Origin: CAWAMD01 sp963783045
GTDB taxonomy: Bacteria; Actinomycetota; Nitriliruptoria; Nitriliruptorales; Nitriliruptoraceae
DNA: 64,000 bases
Assembly (NCBI GenBank): GCA_963783045.1
Contig: CAWAMD010000002.1
Span: 186,001-250,000, forward strand
Direction: 5' to 3'
Part shown: in pieces, positions 60,433 to 64,000 of the stretch
Layout: each line of letters opens with the position of its first letter
Numbering within the stretch: position 1 is the stretch's first letter
Translations under genes and position numbers: made by a program
The notes under the pieces: model-generated
The model's input: only the letters and a program-made list of their open reading frames with translations
Database searches by the model: none
What the model was told of the DNA's origin: nothing

Positions 60433-61566
60433 TCAGCCCTGGGCGTTGATCTGGTCGACCTTGGCCAGCGCCTTGGCCTGCAGCGAGTCGGGCAGGGGCG
60501 CGTACAGCAGCTGCCTGGCGGTGTCGTCACCGTTCTTCAGCGCCCAGGTCAGGTAGTCCTTGAGCGCGGTCGCCTTGGCCTGGTCGTACTTGCAGGTCCA
60601 GGCCAGGATCCAGGTCGCCCCGGCGATCGGGTAGCCCTGTCCGCCCACGTCGAGGATGTTGAAGCGCAGGTCGTCGGGGATCGTGATGCCCTCCGCGGCG
60701 GCAGAGGTCGAGTCCAGGGTCGGGGTGATCGCGTTGCCGTCGGCGTTGACCATGTCCGCGACCGGGATGTCGTTCTCCTCGGCGTACGACAGCTCGATGT
60801 AGCCGATCGCGCCCGGGTTCTGCTGCACCTGGGCGGCCACCCCGTCGTTCTTCTCGCCACCGACCGCGTTCGGTGCGGGCCACTCGACCGTCTTGCCGGC
60901 ACCGGGCCCGCTCTTCCACGCGTCCGAGACGCTGGAGAGGTAGGTCGTGAAGATGTTGGTCGTGCCCGACCCGTCCGAGCGGTGCGCGACGATGATCTCG
61001 GTGTCCGGCAGGGTCGCGTCCGGGTTGAGCTTCGCGATCGCCGGGTCGTTCCACTTCGTGATGTTGCCGAGGAAGATGTCGGCCAGCGTCGGTCCGTCGA
61101 GGGTGAGCCTGTCGACCCCGTCGAGGTTGTACGCCACGGTCACGGCCCCGAACACGGTCGGGATGTGCACCGCCGGGCAGCCCCGCGCCTTCTCGGCCGC
61201 CGCGAGGTCCTCGTCGGACAGGAAGGCGTCGGACGCACCGAAGTCGGTCTGCTGGCCGATGAACTGCTCGACCCCACCACCGGAGCCGATCGACTGGTAG
61301 TTGATCGACACGTCGGGGTTCACGTCCTGCGTGTACGTCCCGATCCACTCCTGGTAGAGCGGGGCGGGGAACGACGCGCCGGCCCCGATGAGCGTGGCGC
61401 CGCCACCACCGCCGCCACCGGACGATGCGGCCTCGGAACCGGCCGGTTCGGAGCCGCCACCGTTGACGGCGGTCGGGTCACCGGCGTTCGGGTTGGACGA
61501 GCACGCCGCCGCGGCCAGCGCGACCAGCGCCAGCGTGGCGGCAGAACGGATGCGCCATCTGCGCAT
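60433..61566 (-). CDS. pstS: Phosphate-binding lipoprotein PstS
   Basis: Seen: 377 residues from the ATG at 61566 with AGGAG. Lipobox LAAAAC with Cys22, then a Gly/Ser-rich tether. Phosphate-site segments: GAGASFPAPLYQEW, the INYQSIGSGGGVEQF strand and loop, DFGASDAFL, and VAHRSDGSGTTNIFTTYL. Known: extracytoplasmic high-affinity phosphate receptor feeding PstCA. First gene of pstSCAB-phoU. A putative PHO box lies about 85-100 bp upstream of the start. Confidence 0.95.
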   Translation of the reverse strand: MRRWRIRSAATLALVALAAAACSSNPNAGDPTAVNGGGSEPAGSEAASSGGGGGGGATLIGAGASFPAPLYQEWIGTYTQDVNPDVSINYQSIGSGGGVEQFIGQQTDFGASDAFLSDEDLAAAEKARGCPAVHIPTVFGAVTVAYNLDGVDRLTLDGPTLADIFLGNITKWNDPAIAKLNPDATLPDTEIIVAHRSDGSGTTNIFTTYLSSVSDAWKSGPGAGKTVEWPAPNAVGGEKNDGVAAQVQQNPGAIGYIELSYAEENDIPVADMVNADGNAITPTLDSTSAAAEGITIPDDLRFNILDVGGQGYPIAGATWILAWTCKYDQAKATALKDYLTWALKNGDDTARQLLYAPLPDSLQAKALAKVDQINAQG

Positions 61567-61649
61567 GCGGATGTCTCCTGTTCAGGTGAGGGAGCGGGGA
61601 GCGTCGGCCGCGACGTTACGGTCGGTGCCTTCATGTCCGCCTTCGGCAA

Positions 61650-61667
61650 GGTTGCGGGAAGGTGAAC
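61650..61667 (-). promoter_or_regulatory. Putative PHO box upstream of pstS
   Basis: On the minus strand GTTCACC (61667-61661) is followed 11 bp later by CGCAACC (61656-61650). Streptomyces PhoP and related regulators bind direct repeats of GTTCACC with an 11-bp period. The first unit is perfect, the second matches four of seven positions. Placed about 85-100 bp before the pstS start in a 256-bp divergent region. Confidence 0.4.
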
Positions 61668-61822
61668 GCTTGCAGAGTGATCGGTAACGTCGCTCCGCCG
61701 CGGGCCGAAACGACCGTTTCCCGGGACCGCCGAACGCGCAGGCGACCGTCCCGTCACCAGTGACCGCGTGCCGTCGTTGGCGTGGGCGACCGCCGCCCGA
61801 GGACCACCGTGGAGACGATGCC

Positions 61823-62833
61823 GTGACCGGAGCAGACACCCCCGCGCCCCGCTGGCCCGGCGACCGTGGCGGTCACGTCTGGCCGAAGGACCGCGAGGTC
61901 GTCGCCGACGACGGCGCCCGCATCCGCTACACGGTGCGCGGGCAGGCGGACGGCCCGTGGATCGTGCTCGCCTCCGGGTTCACGTGCCCCGACAACTTCT
62001 GGACCTACCTCGGCCCCCAGCTCATGGAGCGCTACCGCGTCATCGTCATGAACTACCGCGGCGTGGGCGCCTCCACCGACCCCCGGCCGCCCGGCTGGCG
62101 GGCCCACAACGTCCGGGCGAGCGACTACACCATCGGCAGGTTCGCCGGCGACGTGGGTGCGGTGCTGGACGCCGAGGACGCGCGCGAGGTCACGGTGATC
62201 GGCCACTCCATGGGCGTGCAGGTCGCGCTCGAGACCTGGCGCCAGCTCGGGCGCGACCGGATCGCGGCGCTCGTGCTCGTCACCGGCCCCTACGCCTCGC
62301 CGATGCACACCTTCTACGGGTCGAAGCTGACCGCCTACCTCTTCCCGTTCGCGGAGGTCGGGATCCCGCTGATGCCGCGTCCGGTCCAGCACCAGATCGT
62401 GAGGTCCCTGCGCCTGCCCATCGCCCTTCCGGTCGCGCGGCTCGTGCGGGCGCTGGGCCCACACACGCCGAAGGAGGCCATCCAGGGCTTCCTCGAGCAC
62501 TTCGGCAACGTCGACCCGATGGTGACCCTGAAGATCGCCCGGGGGATGCACGAGTTCGACGCCGGGCCGTGGCTCGGCGACGTGGACGTGCCCGTCCAGG
62601 TCGTGGTCGGCGAGAAGGACACGTTCAGCCCGCGGGCGCTCGGCGAGGTCATGATCGAGGCCATCCCCGACAGCGAGCTCGTCGAGGTCGCCGAGGGCAC
62701 CCACGGGGCGCTCGTCGAGTTCCCCGACGCCATCCACGACGCGATCGCGGACTTCCTCCACCGCAAGCTCGGCCACCCGGCGGCCGCGCCCCGTGGGGAC
62801 GCCGGCCGGGTGTCGGAGCCCCGCACCGCCTGA
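61823..62833 (+). CDS. Alpha/beta hydrolase
   Basis: Seen: 336 residues from a GTG at 61823 (GGAG upstream); in-frame sequence before it reads as non-coding. Oxyanion region IVLASGFTCPDNFW, conserved YRVIVMNYRGVGAS, nucleophile elbow VTVIGHSMGVQVAL (Ser), Asp in VVVGEKDTFSP and His in EGTHGALVEFP. A helical cap with LFPFAEVGIPLMPRP lies at about residues 170-235. Known: esterase/haloperoxidase-like fold. Substrate unknown. Convergent with glpX. Confidence 0.88.
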   Translation: MTGADTPAPRWPGDRGGHVWPKDREVVADDGARIRYTVRGQADGPWIVLASGFTCPDNFWTYLGPQLMERYRVIVMNYRGVGASTDPRPPGWRAHNVRASDYTIGRFAGDVGAVLDAEDAREVTVIGHSMGVQVALETWRQLGRDRIAALVLVTGPYASPMHTFYGSKLTAYLFPFAEVGIPLMPRPVQHQIVRSLRLPIALPVARLVRALGPHTPKEAIQGFLEHFGNVDPMVTLKIARGMHEFDAGPWLGDVDVPVQVVVGEKDTFSPRALGEVMIEAIPDSELVEVAEGTHGALVEFPDAIHDAIADFLHRKLGHPAAAPRGDAGRVSEPRTA

Positions 62834-62870
62834 CGACCTCGATCCCCACGGCACTCACCGGCCCCTCACC

Positions 62871-62921
62871 GGATATGTGCGGGGTTATCACGCTGACGTC
62901 GGTACAACCCCGCACGTATCC
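62871..62921. repeat. 51-bp extragenic palindrome, family copy 2, between convergent genes
   Basis: Arms 62871-62886 (GGATATGTGCGGGGTT) and 62906-62921 pair over 16 positions with one G-U, loop of 19 nt. Read on the other strand, 62919-62873 matches the element at 45928-45974, including loop TGTACCGACGTCAGCG. It lies seven bases from the end of glpX and 37 bases after the hydrolase gene, where a bidirectional terminator would be expected. Confidence 0.85.
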
Positions 62922-62927
62922 CGACGG

Positions 62928-63920
62928 TCAGTACGCGATCGAGGCGTACTCGCGCAGCTTCCGGAAGCGGTGGCGCGCCTTCACGACGCGGACGGTGCCC
63001 GACTTCGCCCGCATGACGAGCGTCTCGGTCGTCGCCCCGTGCCCGTCGAACGTCACCCCGCCGACGAGCTGCCCCGGGGTGATCCCGGTGCAGGCGAAGA
63101 AGGCGTCCTCGCTGCTGACGAGGTCGTCGGTGTCGAGGACGGCATCGACGTCGTAGCCCTGGGCTTCGGCCGTGGCGCGCTCCTCGTCGCTGCGTGCCCA
63201 CAGCCGGCCGAGGATGCGACCGCCGAGCGCCTTGACCGCGCAGGCCGTCGTGACCCCCTCCGGGGTCCCCCCGATGCCGTAGAGCACGTCCGCCTCCGGG
63301 CGCTCGTCCCAGGCGGCGAGGATGCCCGCCGCCACGTCACCGTCGGTGATGAACTGCAGCCGCGCGCCGACCTCGCGGATCTGGCGCTTGTACTCCTCGT
63401 GCCGGTCGCGGTCCAGCATGATCACCGTGAGGTCGCGGACCTCCCGGTGCTTCGCCTTCGCGATGGCACGCAGGTTGTCGCCGATGGGCGCGTCGAGGTC
63501 GACGGCGTCCGCCGCGTCGGGGCCGACGACGATCTTCTCCATGTAGACGCACGGGCCGGGGTTGAACATCGTCCCCGAGGGGGCGGCGGCCAGCACGGCG
63601 AGCGAGCCGGGACGTCCCTCCGCGAGCAGCCGCGTGCCGTCCACCGGGTCGACCGCGATGTCGACCTTCGGGAGGTTGCCGGTGCCCACGCGCTCGCCGT
63701 TGTAGAGCATCGGGGCCTCGTCCTTCTCGCCCTCGCCGATGATCACGGTCCCGTCCATCTCGACGGTCGAGAGCATCATCCGCATGGCGTCGACGGCGGC
63801 CTGGTCGCCGTTCTCCTTGTCGCCGAGCCCCTGCCAGCGTGCCGCCGCGAGCGCGGCCGCCTCCGTGACGCGGGCGGCCTCCATGGCGAGGTTGCGGTCC
63901 GGCTTCTCTTCGGCGCTCAT
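62928..63920 (-). CDS. glpX: Class II fructose-1,6-bisphosphatase (GlpX)
   Basis: Seen: 330 residues with GAGGGGAG before the ATG at 63920. Metal-binding and substrate motifs: KENGDQAAVDAMR, IIGEGEKDEAPMLYNGE, VDIAVDPVDGTRLLAEG, VLYGIGGTPEGVTTACA and GRLWARSDEER. Known: lithium-insensitive FBPase of gluconeogenesis, the only FBPase type in many actinobacteria. The 80 bases after its start (63921-64000) carry no gene. Confidence 0.96.
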   Translation of the reverse strand: MSAEEKPDRNLAMEAARVTEAAALAAARWQGLGDKENGDQAAVDAMRMMLSTVEMDGTVIIGEGEKDEAPMLYNGERVGTGNLPKVDIAVDPVDGTRLLAEGRPGSLAVLAAAPSGTMFNPGPCVYMEKIVVGPDAADAVDLDAPIGDNLRAIAKAKHREVRDLTVIMLDRDRHEEYKRQIREVGARLQFITDGDVAAGILAAWDERPEADVLYGIGGTPEGVTTACAVKALGGRILGRLWARSDEERATAEAQGYDVDAVLDTDDLVSSEDAFFACTGITPGQLVGGVTFDGHGATTETLVMRAKSGTVRVVKARHRFRKLREYASIAY

Positions 63921-64000
63921 GGGCGCTCCCCTCGTCGCAGCGTCTGCCGGGTGCGAGCGACGTGCACCGCGGCGGTGACGCGAGCGTAGTTGCCCCGGGC

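Overview
This window comes from a very GC-rich bacterium, almost certainly an actinobacterium. The evidence is the strong G/C third-position bias, the tad-type pilus locus arranged as in Mycobacterium (Rv3660c to Rv3654c with a divergent SerB-like HAD gene), the SenX3/RegX3-PhoU-PstSCAB phosphate cluster, a GAF-ANTAR regulator, a DUF2254 protein and a class II (GlpX) fructose bisphosphatase. The exact class cannot be read from the sequence; a deep-branching actinobacterium (Nitriliruptoria, Euzebyia or Acidimicrobiia) is a guess.

Layout. 1-7.2 kb: the end of a TgpA-type transglutaminase gene, a 1444-residue exported FG-GAP/Pro-Ser repeat protein with an almost exact 975-bp internal duplication, and an MFS transporter. 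7.2-12.8 kb: a tad pilus operon on the minus strand (CpaE-like, TadA, a fused TadB/TadC-like protein, DUF4244 pilin, TadE and TadG-like) with a divergent HAD phosphatase. 12.8-17.5 kb: a two-component system divergent from a translationally coupled set of two small exported proteins, ApbE and a ferric-reductase-like membrane protein. 17.6-29.2 kb: household and membrane genes (thioesterase, M20 peptidase, DUF2254, nicotinamidase, M50 protease coupled to a PDZ-S16 protease, ClC antiporter, GH31 glycosidase). A 544-bp non-coding stretch at 18.1-18.7 kb carries a cluster of DnaA-box-like sites.

29.2-36.4 kb: an array of four hairpin repeats, the selenocysteine tRNA gene selC, a decayed two-gene cassette, short tandem repeats, then small membrane proteins, a CaCA antiporter, GAF-ANTAR, patatin, a thioredoxin-like protein and an alpha/beta hydrolase. 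36.3-45.5 kb: a compact operon that starts behind two copper-box (CsoR-type) palindromes with a 48-residue YHS metal-binding protein. It continues with a complex-I-like set nuoA, a fused cysteine-poor NuoB/NuoD-like gene, nuoH, J, K, L, M and N. The NADH module and the Fe-S subunits C, E, F, G and I are absent from the window, and some membrane-arm glutamates are replaced. I consider this the most interesting system here.

45.5-64 kb: TfoX-N and tandem DUF427 genes joined by a dispersed palindrome, an ACT protein, a three-gene ABC exporter with a TetR regulator, a winged-helix protein and a CoA-binding protein. The rest is the phosphate regulon: senX3/regX3-like genes, two phoU genes and pstSCAB. 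The window ends with an alpha/beta hydrolase and glpX. At least three families of extragenic palindromes lie at gene ends; two copies of one 47-bp family share a conserved loop. All assignments are by reading; no alignments or searches were run.
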